A DNA stretch of 64,000 nucleotides from an uncultured Alphaproteobacteria bacterium (GCA_902601455.1 CACKNC010000004.1:1-64000); one strand, 5' to 3'. Numbered from the stretch's first letter, positions 9,423 through 17,229 are shown. Numbers and translations are program-made. Notes: a model not told the origin generated them from the sequence alone.

Positions 9423-9917
9423 ATGAAAAATTGTCCTGATTGTGCAGAAGAAATACAAGATGAAGCAATTAAATGTAAACATTGTGGATCATATTTTAAT
9501 CAAAATGAAAAAGAAGAACAAAAAAATAAAATTGAAACAAGTATATATGTTCCTCAATCTTCTTTAAGTTTTACTGAAGCGATTAAAACTTGTTTTAATA
9601 AATATGCAAATTTTTCTGGAAGAGCAAGGCGATCAGAATATTGGTATTGGATTTTATTTGCCGTTTTAGTTGGAATTGTTGCTTCAATTTTAGATGTAAT
9701 AATTCTTAATAGTGTTTTTGCTGGAGGTCCATTATATTGGTTAACAGCAGCAGGACTTTTTATCCCTCATATTGCAGTAGCAACAAGAAGACTACATGAC
9801 ACTGAAAGATCTGGGTGGAGGCAATTATGGTCCTTAACTGGAATTGGCGCTTTTTTTATTTTATATTGGTTAATTATAGAAGGTAATAGTAATAAAAATT
9901 TTTATGATAATAATTAA
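9423..9917 (+). CDS. Zinc-ribbon plus DUF805 membrane protein
   Basis: A 164-residue protein. Residues 1-25 form a zinc ribbon with two CxxC pairs (CPDC and CKHC) and the shared core AEEIQDEAIKCKHCG. After a charged linker comes a DUF805-like membrane body with SGRARRSEYWYW near residue 61, about three membrane helices, and the ATRRLHDTERSGW loop. I start at ATG 9423, where the zinc ribbon begins and paralogues start; an upstream ATG at 9357 would add residues coded by the junction repeat. First gene of unit 1, three bases before the next gene. DUF805 function is unknown. Confidence 0.82.
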   Translation: MKNCPDCAEEIQDEAIKCKHCGSYFNQNEKEEQKNKIETSIYVPQSSLSFTEAIKTCFNKYANFSGRARRSEYWYWILFAVLVGIVASILDVIILNSVFAGGPLYWLTAAGLFIPHIAVATRRLHDTERSGWRQLWSLTGIGAFFILYWLIIEGNSNKNFYDNN

Positions 9918-9920
9918 TTA

Positions 9921-10271
9921 ATGAAAAACTGCCCTTATTGCGCTGAATTAATTAAAGATGAAGCAATTAAATGTAAACATTGTGGAGAAAATCTCAATAA
10001 TAATAGTAGCATTAATGAACTGCCACCTGAAGTAACTAAGAATTTAACTCTATTAAGATTAGAAAAAATTAAAAATCCTGAAAATTATGGAGGTTGGTCT
10101 AAGGGTCAATATTATCTTTATTTTTTTTTAGGACTTATAATTGGAATTTTAGGAGTAATTATAGGAATTGTAGGAATGACTAGTAAGAATGAAATTAAAA
10201 AACTTCAAGGGAGAGTGGTCTTCTTAATTGGTATTTTAGGAGTTTTTATTGGTATAGGTTTTTTAATTTAA
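9921..10271 (+). CDS. Zinc-ribbon two-helix membrane protein
   Basis: A 116-residue protein with an N-terminal double-CxxC zinc ribbon (CPYC, CKHC), a PPEV...KIKNPENYGGWS linker and two hydrophobic helices joined by a short basic loop (MTSKNEIKKLQGR). The body is clearly paralogous to the gene at 18206-18577, including PP(E/D)V, KIKN.ENYGGWS and the loop. It follows the DUF805 gene by three bases and is probably translated from the same message. Function unknown; a small membrane-anchored zinc-binding regulator or scaffold is only a guess. Confidence 0.78.
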   Translation: MKNCPYCAELIKDEAIKCKHCGENLNNNSSINELPPEVTKNLTLLRLEKIKNPENYGGWSKGQYYLYFFLGLIIGILGVIIGIVGMTSKNEIKKLQGRVVFLIGILGVFIGIGFLI

Positions 10272-10305
10272 TATAATGAACTATTGTATTTAAGTTTTTG
10301 ATTTT

Positions 10306-10821
10306 ATGAGTGATTATAAAAAATGTCTGTATTGTGCAGAAGAAATACTTCAAGCAGCAAATAAATGTAAACACTGTGGAGAATATATAATAAAGAAAGA
10401 AGAAAATAATAATAATTTTTCAAACTTAGATAATTCAAAAAACCAAGTCAAAAAAAATACATATGTTGTAGAAAAATCAAATGCTCTTAATAAATTTTTT
10501 ATTTTTATTGGAGTTATTGCTATTATTGTATTTTTTTATTCCATATTTATCTCTGATCAAAACTTTTCATCTTATAGTAGTATTTCGGATGCTAACTGTA
10601 ATGAAGTTGCAAAAGATTCTGTTGGAAATAAACTTAAAAATTTGTTTGGTGCTGAATTTGAAATTTTACAAGTTAAAAATTCTAAAGAGATATCTAGAAC
10701 AACAAATAAATTAGTATGTTTAGGAGATGTAATGTTAGATAATGGTATTGACGGTCAAAAGTTAAGAACAGAATTAACAACAAAAGATGGGCAGTTTTGG
10801 TATAAATGGTCAATTGAATAA
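10306..10821 (+). CDS. Zinc-ribbon membrane protein with C-terminal domain shared with 18596-19789
   Basis: A 171-residue protein. The zinc ribbon (CLYC, CKHC) occupies about residues 6-26, one membrane helix about 62-80, and a globular extracytoplasmic domain the last about 85 residues. That domain (CNEVAKDSVGNKLKNLFGAE, then FEILQVKNSKEISRTTNKL) is nearly the same as residues about 25-100 of the secreted protein at 18596, so one domain is presented on two different N-terminal modules. Third gene of unit 1. Function unknown. Confidence 0.78.
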   Translation: MSDYKKCLYCAEEILQAANKCKHCGEYIIKKEENNNNFSNLDNSKNQVKKNTYVVEKSNALNKFFIFIGVIAIIVFFYSIFISDQNFSSYSSISDANCNEVAKDSVGNKLKNLFGAEFEILQVKNSKEISRTTNKLVCLGDVMLDNGIDGQKLRTELTTKDGQFWYKWSIE

Positions 10822-10837
10822 ATTAAACTATTCTAGT

Positions 10838-11083
10838 TGATCTATCGCCTAGAATAAAACTTTAGAGTGTGTGCATTAGTGTGTGAAACTTAATTTTACA
10901 AAAACAAGAGAAAGCAAAGGGAATTTAAATAAATGGGGCGTTCTGTTACTCAACCCTAGTTAAATATGCGAGAGAAACCAACACTTTTCCAGAACGTTCG
11001 TGCAAAACTTCGTGCAGACTTTTTGACTTTTTGATGATTTCTTGACTTTGACCTTCGAGCAAATATACAAATAAGGAGATTTC
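10838..11083 (+). repeat. Cassette junction 2 (core 10935-10946) with conserved leader
   Basis: The right end of unit 1 (10838-10934) has the GATCTATCGCCTAGAAT block, then GTGTGTGCAttaGTGTGTG arms and an ACAAGAGAAAGCAAAGGG spacer. After the core, unit 2 begins with a different arm type (TTCGTGCAaaacTTCGTGCA). It ends with TATACAAATAAGGAGATTTC at 11064-11083, a leader also found at 13396. The 300-base gap between genes holds only these elements. Confidence 0.78.
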
Positions 11084-11122
11084 AAAGTATCATAATTGTC
11101 TTTGATGGGGTAAATTTAAATT

Positions 11123-11527
11123 ATGAAAAAATGTCCATTCTGTGCAGAAGAAATTCAAGATGCGGCAATTAGATGCCGTCATTGTAATCAAGATATCGAA
11201 AAAATAGAAAAAAAAGAACCTGATAAAATTTTAGAATATAGAGTTTCAACACCTTTGCAAAAGACACACAGTTTAGGAGTAGTTGCTTTTATCATTACTT
11301 TGATTGGATTATTTACTTCTTTTTTTATTCCATTCTTTTTTCAAATAGTTGGTATAATTTTAGGTCATATTGCTTTAGGTGATTACAATAGAAATGAAGA
11401 AAAATACTCAGGCAAAGGTTTAATAATTGCTAGTTTAATTATAAATTATATAATTCTTGGACTTGCAATATTGATTGTTTTTGTTCTTGGTGTTGGCATT
11501 GCTGCTTTTATTAGTTCATTGAGTTAA
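11123..11527 (+). CDS. Zinc-ribbon plus DUF4190-like membrane protein
   Basis: A 134-residue protein. The N-terminal zinc ribbon (CPFC, CRHC) again carries the AEEIQDAAIRC core. A charged linker leads to a DUF4190-like body with two long hydrophobic segments around IGHIALGDYNRNEEKYSGKG, a loop typical of that family. First gene of unit 2, behind the conserved leader at 11064-11083. DUF4190 proteins are uncharacterised membrane proteins that often follow a zinc ribbon, so the fusion itself is not unique. Confidence 0.8.
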   Translation: MKKCPFCAEEIQDAAIRCRHCNQDIEKIEKKEPDKILEYRVSTPLQKTHSLGVVAFIITLIGLFTSFFIPFFFQIVGIILGHIALGDYNRNEEKYSGKGLIIASLIINYIILGLAILIVFVLGVGIAAFISSLS

Positions 11528-11529
11528 TT

Positions 11530-11562
11530 ATGAAAACCCTTCTCACACTCTTCGTTTTGTAG
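11530..11562 (+). pseudogene. Cut-off signal-peptide module (10 codons)
   Basis: ATG at 11530 begins the same DNA as the repeated signal-peptide module of neighbouring genes and encodes MKTLLTLFVL, but stops in TAG at 11560-11562, where the sequence diverges. The convergent gene at 11566-12051 ends three bases later. It looks like a breakpoint: the mature half of a secreted-protein gene was lost or replaced by an oppositely oriented gene. Too short to be a useful protein. Confidence 0.7.
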
Positions 11563-11565
11563 TTT

Positions 11566-12051
11566 TTAATTTTCTTTTATACTTTTATTTAAAAATTTAA
11601 TAAAATCTTCAACATTTTCTGTGTTAGTAGTTTTTAATTCAATCTGAAGTTTTTGTTTTGATATGGTATTAATTTCAAATGTTAGTTTCCTTGATATAAA
11701 CCAAATTATAAAAAAAACTAAACCAATTAAACCTGAAATAATCAAAAGGGTATTTCTTTCTATATCAATTGGAACCCAATTATAAATTTGATTAAGAAAA
11801 ATAACGACTGGTAAAATTAATATAAATAAAACCGAATAAAGAAAATATTTTCTTTCCTGGAAAACTTCAATTCCATATGAGTCAATTCTATTTTGGGGAA
11901 ATATTTTTGTACCACTATTTCTTCCTTGAGCAATTTCTTTATAAACAAATTTATCAGTAGCACCAATTGTTACATTTGTTTTAGAGAACAAAGAACCAAA
12001 ACTTCCAGATACTTTTACTTTAATATCTTCATTATTAATTACATTGCTCAT
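11566..12051 (-). CDS. Unknown membrane protein with two helices
   Basis: A 161-residue protein. An N-terminal polar part of about 70 residues (SGSFGSLFSKTNVTIGATDK) precedes two membrane helices (about 73-90 and 98-118) and a cytoplasmic C-terminal tail. The arrangement resembles small bacterial PH-like or DUF-type membrane proteins, but I do not recognise a family. It is one of the few minus-strand genes of the array and ends right against the truncated signal-peptide module. Its ATG is at 12051. Confidence 0.6.
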   Translation of the reverse strand: MSNVINNEDIKVKVSGSFGSLFSKTNVTIGATDKFVYKEIAQGRNSGTKIFPQNRIDSYGIEVFQERKYFLYSVLFILILPVVIFLNQIYNWVPIDIERNTLLIISGLIGLVFFIIWFISRKLTFEINTISKQKLQIELKTTNTENVEDFIKFLNKSIKEN

Positions 12052-12110
12052 TTATTATATTTTCTATTATTATAATTTATAAAAACATTAACTAATTTTA
12101 ATGTCAATAT

Positions 12111-12233
12111 TCTCTTTGATTTATCACCTAGAACGAAACTTCAGACTGTATGCAAAACTGTATGCAACTAAATTTTATAAAAACAAGAGGAAGCAACGGA
12201 AATATATAAAAGTGGGGCGTTCTGTTGCCCGGT
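12111..12233 (+). repeat. Cassette junction 3 (core 12214-12225), closest to the tmRNA end
   Basis: The right end of unit 2 has a GATTTATCACCTAGAAC block, CTGTATGCAaaaCTGTATGCA arms and an ACAAGAGGAAGCAACGG spacer. The core and its extension, GGGGCGTTCTGTTGCCCGGT, match the tmRNA 3' end over 20 bases, the longest match in the array. No left-end arms follow; a minus-strand gene ends 10 bases further on. Confidence 0.78.
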
Positions 12234-12243
12234 AACCTACATA

Positions 12244-12540
12244 TTAATAACAACGAAATTTCTTTATTTGTTTTTTTGTATATCCATTCCAAAATGTAAT
12301 AGTGTAACCTTTTGAAACACCAAAATTTGATACACCTCCATTACATATCATATATCCCAATTCATCAAAATCATGACCAGCATTAGGATTTGACATAACA
12401 ATCCACAAAGAAATATCTTGCGCCCAAGAAGAATCTGCAATCCCAGGAATATCATTTAATGCCAAAATCATATCTTTTTTACCAGCACTAGCACTAAACG
12501 AAAAAAGAGTTAGAAATAATAATAATAATAATTTTTTCAT
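12244..12540 (-). CDS. Small secreted protein of unknown function (sole gene of a 371-base unit)
   Basis: A 98-residue protein with a signal peptide (MKKLLLLLFLTLFSFSASAG, cleavage likely after ASA at about residue 19). The mature part of about 79 residues has two cysteines (MICNGG and the near-terminal RC) that could form a disulfide, and an aromatic/glycine-rich C-terminal half. This signal peptide is not the repeated MKTLLTLFVL module. The gene nearly fills the smallest unit of the array and runs opposite to most cargo. No family recognised. Confidence 0.62.
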   Translation of the reverse strand: MKKLLLLLFLTLFSFSASAGKKDMILALNDIPGIADSSWAQDISLWIVMSNPNAGHDFDELGYMICNGGVSNFGVSKGYTITFWNGYTKKQIKKFRCY

Positions 12541-12584
12541 ACAATTAACTTAACACAATCAAAATTTTTTTAAAATAAATAAAT

Positions 12585-12670
12585 GGGGCGTTCTGTGTCT
12601 TGTCGCCCAAATATTCTTTATATCCACCTTAGAAAATAACTCAATATTAAAGTAAGTGTGTAGTAATTTG
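12585..12670 (+). repeat. Cassette junction 4 (core 12585-12596)
   Basis: Left of the core there are no clear arms. Right of it a distinct left-end type (GTCTTGTCGCCC, then TATTCTTTATATCCAC) is shared with junction 6, followed by an AAGTGTGTAGTAA arm at about 12654. The GTGTGTAGT type matches the right end of the same unit at 13175-13240. Confidence 0.75.
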
Positions 12671-12704
12671 TTGAGTTTATTATTATATAATTGTACACTA
12701 AATT

Positions 12705-13142
12705 ATGAAAATTATATTTTCTATCATATTTTTACTCATATCTTTTAATGTCAATGCAGGTCCTTATCAAGATAGATACACATCATGTATTTTAGAAAAC
12801 ACTTCCGAGAGAGATAAAATTATTTTAGTTAAGTGGTTATTTGTTTTATTGGCAGAGCATCCAAGTTTGAAATATGATTTTCCTACAACTGAGGATGATA
12901 AAATTTCTAATGATAGAGCAGTCGCAGATTATATTTCTTATGTCATGGGAGTAAAATGTTTAAATGAAACTAAAGAAGTTTTAAAATATGAGGGTGAAGA
13001 AGCATTCTTAAAAGCGTTCGAATTATTAGGAGAAGTGGCATTCATGCAACTTGTAGAAAATGATGATGTTGCTATAGGTTTTGAGAGATACATTGAATAC
13101 ATAGACCCTTCTCTTTTTGAAAAAATTGCCGATTTAAATTAG
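12705..13142 (+). CDS. Secreted protein of unknown function
   Basis: A 145-residue protein with a signal peptide (MKIIFSIIFLLISFNVNAG, cleavage likely after NA-G at 18-19), then an acidic, mainly helical mature part with two cysteines (SCILEN near 29, VKCLNE near 86). The only gene of unit 4, with arms of the GTGTGTAGT type on both sides. Its signal peptide is not the repeated MKTLL module. No family recognised; periplasmic location is the only supported claim. Confidence 0.65.
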   Translation: MKIIFSIIFLLISFNVNAGPYQDRYTSCILENTSERDKIILVKWLFVLLAEHPSLKYDFPTTEDDKISNDRAVADYISYVMGVKCLNETKEVLKYEGEEAFLKAFELLGEVAFMQLVENDDVAIGFERYIEYIDPSLFEKIADLN

Positions 13143-13174
13143 TTTATTAATTAAAATATCATTTTAACTAATCA

Positions 13175-13415
13175 GGTGTGTAGTGTGTAGTCGCATTTTC
13201 TCAAAATAAGAGTGTGTAGTAAAGTGTGTAGTGATTTGAAAATTAAAATGACAGAAATAAAAGGGAATTAATTCAAATGGGGCGTTCTGTTGCCCAACAC
13301 ATCTTCCCCAAGTCGCAGTATACATATGTTTTTTAAAAGTGTGTGCATTGATTTGTTGTTTTTGATGAATTTGTGACCTCAGAGTGTGTGCTACCTATAC
13401 AAATAGGGAGATTTC
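13175..13415 (+). repeat. Cassette junction 5 (core 13279-13290) with conserved leader
   Basis: The right end of unit 4 carries four GTGTGTAGT copies (13177-13235). After the core, the left-end block (CCCAACACATCTTCCCCAAG, TTGATGAATTTGTGACCTCA, GTGTGTGCA arms) is almost identical to junction 1. It ends with TATACAAATAGGGAGATTTC at 13396-13415. The 310-base gap between genes contains only this. An ACTATAATT stretch at about 13417 could be a -10 box for unit 5. Confidence 0.78.
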
Positions 13416-13453
13416 TGACTATAATTTTTCTGATTATTGGGATAAAATAAATT

Positions 13454-13732
13454 ATGAATGAATTAAGAGAAGTGATCATATCGTTATTAGGTTATGTTGT
13501 AATGATTTCATTTATTCTTACTACTCTCTTCATTGCATATACCGTAGGTCGTTTTGGTTATAATTATTTTATTGGTGGTATTATTGGTGTTCTTATTTCA
13601 ACACTTAGTCATGGAGTAATTTTTCTGGCAATTCAAAATAATGAATACTTAAAAGAAATTAGAGATACTAGAAAGATTGCAAAAATGAATAACGATCTAC
13701 TAAAAGAGATTAGGGATAATACAAAAAAGTAA
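13454..13732 (+). CDS. Small two-helix membrane protein with charged tail
   Basis: A 92-residue protein with two membrane helices (about 10-32 and 37-58) and a charged, coiled-coil-like C-terminal tail containing an imperfect repeat (LKEIRDTRKIAKMNND, then LLKEIRDNTKK). First gene of unit 5, directly behind the conserved leader at 13396-13415. The pattern of a small membrane anchor with a helical tail fits an oligomerising accessory protein, but no family is recognised. Confidence 0.6.
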   Translation: MNELREVIISLLGYVVMISFILTTLFIAYTVGRFGYNYFIGGIIGVLISTLSHGVIFLAIQNNEYLKEIRDTRKIAKMNNDLLKEIRDNTKK

Positions 13733-13761
13733 ATTGTTAAAATATCAAAAGATAATAAATA

Positions 13762-14214
13762 ATGAAAACACTTCTCACACTCTTCGTTTTGTTTTTTTCG
13801 TCTTCGGTGGTTGCGGAGGATAAAGTTTTACATTGTCTCGTTACCAAATATGTTGGTTTAACAAATTCAAATAATGAAATTCATGATTACTTTTCTCAAC
13901 TTGAAAATAATTTCTTTGTTTTATCAATCAATAAAAACAAAAAAACATTAACTTTTTCTGATAAATGGATAAATCAATTTGAGTATTATTCTATTTATTC
14001 TAAACCCTTTAAAATATTAAGTATTGATGAAATTTATCTTGATGAAAATTCTTCTGCAATAGATGAATTAAGTGATGAAAGCACAATAAGTGCAATAGAT
14101 AGTATTTGGAGAAACACAATTTTAATTTTAGATATTGATGAAGGTGAATTAAGAACAGTTGGTGTAAGGTTTGGTGACACTACAATGTTAGATGCAAATT
14201 GTGATACCATTTAA
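13762..14214 (+). CDS. Secreted protein with the shared MKTLLTLFVL signal-peptide module
   Basis: A 150-residue protein. Residues 1-18 (MKTLLTLFVLFFSSSVVA) are the repeated signal peptide, with cleavage likely after VVA. The mature part of about 130 residues has cysteines near each end (LHCLVTKY, DANCDTI), which may pair. Its sequence is unrelated to the mature parts of the other module carriers. Second gene of unit 5, 29 bases after the two-helix membrane protein. Function unknown. Confidence 0.66.
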   Translation: MKTLLTLFVLFFSSSVVAEDKVLHCLVTKYVGLTNSNNEIHDYFSQLENNFFVLSINKNKKTLTFSDKWINQFEYYSIYSKPFKILSIDEIYLDENSSAIDELSDESTISAIDSIWRNTILILDIDEGELRTVGVRFGDTTMLDANCDTI

Positions 14215-14247
14215 AGAACTAAAGAGTTTGATTAAAGATCACATTCA

Positions 14248-14459
14248 TTCTCTTTGATTCATCGCCTAGAATGAAACTTTAGAGTGTGTGCAAAGTGTGT
14301 GCAATAGTGTGTGCATCTTAAATTTACAAAAATAAGAGGAAGCAACGGGAAATTAAAATAATGGGGCGTTCTGTGTCTTGTCACCCATTTATTCTTTATA
14401 TCCACTAACGAAAATAAGTCAAAATCAAAGTAAGTGTGAAGTAAGTGTGAAGTAAATTG
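14248..14459 (+). repeat. Cassette junction 6 (core 14363-14374)
   Basis: The right end of unit 5 has TCTTTGATTCATCGCCTAGA, then three GTGTGTGCA arms (14284-14315) and an ATAAGAGGAAGCAACGGGAA spacer. After the core, the left end is of the GTCTTGTC type shared with junction 4, followed by two GTGTGAAGT arms at about 14433-14454. The 312-base gap between genes contains only this. Confidence 0.78.
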
Positions 14460-14527
14460 AAGATTTTAGGACAATTCAGTTTGAATTGATGCTTTAAGAT
14501 AAGGTTTTTCAATGTTAATTTAGTCTA

Positions 14528-14986
14528 ATGAATAAATTATCAATAGAAACAATAAATAAGATAAATGACGCCAAGGAAGAGGCAAGACAAACTGGATACT
14601 TTTGGATGATAGTAGTTCAGTTTCATATTGTAGGAACGCTAATGTTTTCTCCAGGGTTTTTGTCTGAAGATAAATACAATTTATTTGTTAATATTTTTAT
14701 TATTATTATTGAGTTGATATTTATCTATTTATCTTTTTTTAAATTTAGTCGACTTATAAGCGTAATCTCACCAATTATAATTTTATCGATGTTAGTTGTT
14801 AGTTATTTTTCAATTAAATTACCAATTGATTTCTATTTATCATCTTATTTAAATTTAATTGAAAAAAATGTAGGTAAAGTGACAATGTTTTTTTTTATAG
14901 TATTACCTTTCTTACCTATAATGTTTTTTTATAGAGGAATTAAAGGTTCATTTAAATATCATGAATTAATGAAGGAAAGTAATTAA
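14528..14986 (+). CDS. Four-helix membrane protein of unknown function
   Basis: A 152-residue protein. A charged N-terminus (KINDAKEEARQTG) is followed by about four hydrophobic helices, roughly 24-42, 50-68, 75-97 and 115-137, and a short polar tail. First gene of unit 6. Its stop directly abuts the ATG of the next gene (14987), so the pair is probably translated together. No family recognised. Confidence 0.58.
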   Translation: MNKLSIETINKINDAKEEARQTGYFWMIVVQFHIVGTLMFSPGFLSEDKYNLFVNIFIIIIELIFIYLSFFKFSRLISVISPIIILSMLVVSYFSIKLPIDFYLSSYLNLIEKNVGKVTMFFFIVLPFLPIMFFYRGIKGSFKYHELMKESN

Positions 14987-15382
14987 ATGAAAACCCTTCT
15001 CACATTCTTCGTTTTGTTGTTTTCATCTTCGGTGTTGGCAGAGGGAATTAATATTACCTGTTTTGCTGATTGGAATTATGATTCTAAAAAGAATGAAACA
15101 ACAACTATAGTAAACCGAGTTAGATTTACTGTAAAACAGGGTGAAAATATTAATGACAATTGGTATTATTTTGATGTCAATGACATGTGCAAAAAGTATA
15201 AAATGTCAGTTACTGATTTTTCATTAGAGGGTATGTGTGTAAAAGAAAAAGCAACTAAAAAAATAACATGGCAACTTCGTATAGACAGATATACTGGTGA
15301 GATGACAAATTTAGAGACAGTTAATGGTGAACAAAACAGACTATGGGGTGGTAGTTGTAAAAAAAATGAAAAGTTATTCTAA
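14987..15382 (+). CDS. Secreted protein with the shared signal-peptide module
   Basis: A 131-residue protein. The signal peptide MKTLLTFFVLLFSSSVLA is a one-residue variant of the repeated module, followed by a mature part of about 113 residues with four cysteines (ITCFADW, DMCKKY, GMCVKE, GSCKKN), plausibly two disulfides, and a beta-rich, polar composition. The mature part is unlike those of the other carriers. It starts immediately at the stop of the preceding gene, and the next module-bearing gene begins one base after its stop. Confidence 0.65.
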   Translation: MKTLLTFFVLLFSSSVLAEGINITCFADWNYDSKKNETTTIVNRVRFTVKQGENINDNWYYFDVNDMCKKYKMSVTDFSLEGMCVKEKATKKITWQLRIDRYTGEMTNLETVNGEQNRLWGGSCKKNEKLF

Positions 15383-15383
15383 A

Positions 15384-15614
15384 ATGAAAACCCTTCTCAC
15401 ACTCTTCGTTTTGTTGTTTTCATCTTCGGTGTTTGGAAAAGCAACTGACTTTGATATTTTTCATTTTTTAAAAGAAGGATATAAAATTATATCAGTAGCA
15501 GAATTTAATAAGGGTGTTTTGTATTCTCTCCAATATAAAGATAAACATCTTGTTAATTGTATTTATTATGTAACAGGAGAAAAAGCACAATGTTATATTG
15601 TTGAAAAAGAATAA
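15384..15614 (+). CDS. Short secreted protein with the shared signal-peptide module
   Basis: A 76-residue protein starting at ATG 15384, where the repeated module MKTLLTLFVLLFSSSVFG begins; an upstream in-frame ATG at 15324 lies inside the previous gene and would bury the signal peptide. The mature part is about 58 residues with two cysteines (VNCIYY, QCYIV). The gene follows its neighbour by one base and precedes the next by one base, giving three consecutive short genes that all begin with the same segment. Confidence 0.6.
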   Translation: MKTLLTLFVLLFSSSVFGKATDFDIFHFLKEGYKIISVAEFNKGVLYSLQYKDKHLVNCIYYVTGEKAQCYIVEKE

Positions 15615-15615
15615 T

Positions 15616-16041
15616 ATGAAAATCCTACTCACACTCTTCGTTTTCCTTACTTTAGTATTCCCAACGAATGTATTTTCTTATGATTCTACTGAACCAGTAT
15701 GGGATCAAGTTAAAACACTTAATTGTACACAAACAGTAGATAGTGAATGTATCGATCATTTTTGCATGGATAAAGATCGTCCTGATTACAAATTTGTTAT
15801 AGATTTTAATGAGGATCAGATAATTTTTCCACCAAACGATTTAGCAAGTGGCAGATCAACAACCATAATGCACAAGGAATATTTAAAAGGAGTTAGCATG
15901 AGTAGCACAATGTCAACATCAGAAGAAATATTAAATGTAATTTTAATTAATAATAAATGGAACTTTTTTAGAACTTCTGCTTTATATGCATTTGAACAAT
16001 CTTATGTTGTTTTTTCTTCAGGTCTTTGTGTTGAAGATTAA
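15616..16041 (+). CDS. Secreted protein with a diverged signal-peptide module
   Basis: A 141-residue protein starting at ATG 15616. MKILLTLFVFLTLVFPTNVFS keeps the repeated start at DNA level (CTCACACTCTTCGTTTT) and then diverges, showing where the shared block ends. The mature part has four cysteines (LNCTQT, SECIDHFCMD, GLCVED). An upstream in-frame start at 15598 lies within the previous gene and is unlikely. No family recognised. Confidence 0.62.
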   Translation: MKILLTLFVFLTLVFPTNVFSYDSTEPVWDQVKTLNCTQTVDSECIDHFCMDKDRPDYKFVIDFNEDQIIFPPNDLASGRSTTIMHKEYLKGVSMSSTMSTSEEILNVILINNKWNFFRTSALYAFEQSYVVFSSGLCVED

Positions 16042-16052
16042 ATAAAATCTAA

Positions 16053-17087
16053 ATGAAAACCCTTCTTACACTTTTCGTTTTGTTTTTTTCGTCTGCAGGG
16101 GTTACGGAAGTTACTTTACATCCCAAAGACTTTCTAAATGGATTCCCAATTTGTAGTTTTGAAAGTAGTCTTGGACAAATTTGTAAAGAAAATCCCAGTC
16201 TTCTATTTTCAGATTATAAAAATGATTCAACGATTGAAATCAAAGATGAAAAACTCCTAATTGAAACTGACAACTGGTACTATTCTTTTGAAATTATCAA
16301 TAGAAAAAAAAATGAAGTAATTGTTGAGTTTGTTGATGATGGAAAAATAGTTACTTATCTTTCAGTATCCCACTATAAAATTAATTTTGATAAGGATTCA
16401 AATGAATGGAAAATTACTGCTAAAAAAATTATCTCACCTGAAGAAGAAAAAACAGGAAAGTTTAGAGAATTTAAGGAATCAATAACTTTTAACAATGTAG
16501 ATTTGTTAGAGGAAGGTGAAGTAAATAAGGAAAGTTTAATTTCAGAATTAGATAATAAAGATACTGCTAAGAATACTGCATCTAAAGAGAATGATTCAAA
16601 TTCTTTTGTAATAAATTTTTCAAAAATAATTAAAATTATTTTAATTGAATCAACTTCATTTTGGTTGTTTGTTTGTATTGTGACTACACTTTCTATTGTA
16701 AGTATTTCATTTAAATTTAGTTTTAAGGAATTTATTAATAGAAGGTACTCACGCTTATTAATTTACTTTTTTCTTTTAAGTTTGTTTATATTTTCAGCAA
16801 ATACCTCTGAAAGTTATTTAATGACATATACTCTTTCAGCAATTGCTGCTTTTATCCATGATCCAGGATTAATTTTTATAGGTATTATTATTGGGTCTAT
16901 TTTTTATAAACATGTAATACTTTTACCTGCACTAATTTTAATTGGTTTTATTGCTGTAAATATAATTTCAAGTCTTACAGTAATTGATAGTTATAATACT
17001 CCCCTTTTAAATCTTATTAGAACAGTTGTTATTTTTTATACTGGATATTTAATAAGTTCTGTCAGACAATTAATATTTAATAAATAA
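16053..17087 (+). CDS. Membrane protein: signal-peptide module, soluble domain and C-terminal helix bundle
   Basis: A 344-residue protein. It begins with the repeated module (MKTLLTLFVLFFSSAGVTE), followed by a soluble region to about residue 185 with two early cysteines (PICSFES, QICKEN), a linker, and about five C-terminal membrane helices from about residue 197 to the end. The signal-peptide module here heads a large polytopic protein rather than a secreted one. It is the last plus-strand gene of unit 6 and converges on a small minus-strand operon. Function unknown. Confidence 0.6.
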   Translation: MKTLLTLFVLFFSSAGVTEVTLHPKDFLNGFPICSFESSLGQICKENPSLLFSDYKNDSTIEIKDEKLLIETDNWYYSFEIINRKKNEVIVEFVDDGKIVTYLSVSHYKINFDKDSNEWKITAKKIISPEEEKTGKFREFKESITFNNVDLLEEGEVNKESLISELDNKDTAKNTASKENDSNSFVINFSKIIKIILIESTSFWLFVCIVTTLSIVSISFKFSFKEFINRRYSRLLIYFFLLSLFIFSANTSESYLMTYTLSAIAAFIHDPGLIFIGIIIGSIFYKHVILLPALILIGFIAVNIISSLTVIDSYNTPLLNLIRTVVIFYTGYLISSVRQLIFNK

Positions 17088-17097
17088 AAAACCCCAC

Positions 17098-17229
17098 TCA
17101 CCTATAATTCCTTGCTAATTCGTTTCTCACTTTAGTTACTTCTGTCAGTAGTTCGTCTGCAATCACTATTCTTTTAATGGGATCTTTCTCTTGTTCTAAT
17201 CGTCTGATGATATCTTTGACTTTATTCAT
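17098..17229 (-). CDS. 43-aa helical protein overlapping the RHH gene
   Basis: ATG at 17229 overlaps the RHH stop (TAATG), and the frame runs to TGA at 17098-17100. The product begins MNKVKDIIRRLEQEKDPIKR and contains IVIADELLTEVTKVRNELAR. It is strongly helical and charged, and resembles the dimerising N-terminal part of small DNA-binding proteins found beside regulators in mobile elements. The overlap and codon quality support a real gene. It could be a partner of the RHH protein, such as a toxin-antitoxin or recombination accessory, but this is inference. Confidence 0.55.
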   Translation of the reverse strand: MNKVKDIIRRLEQEKDPIKRIVIADELLTEVTKVRNELARNYR

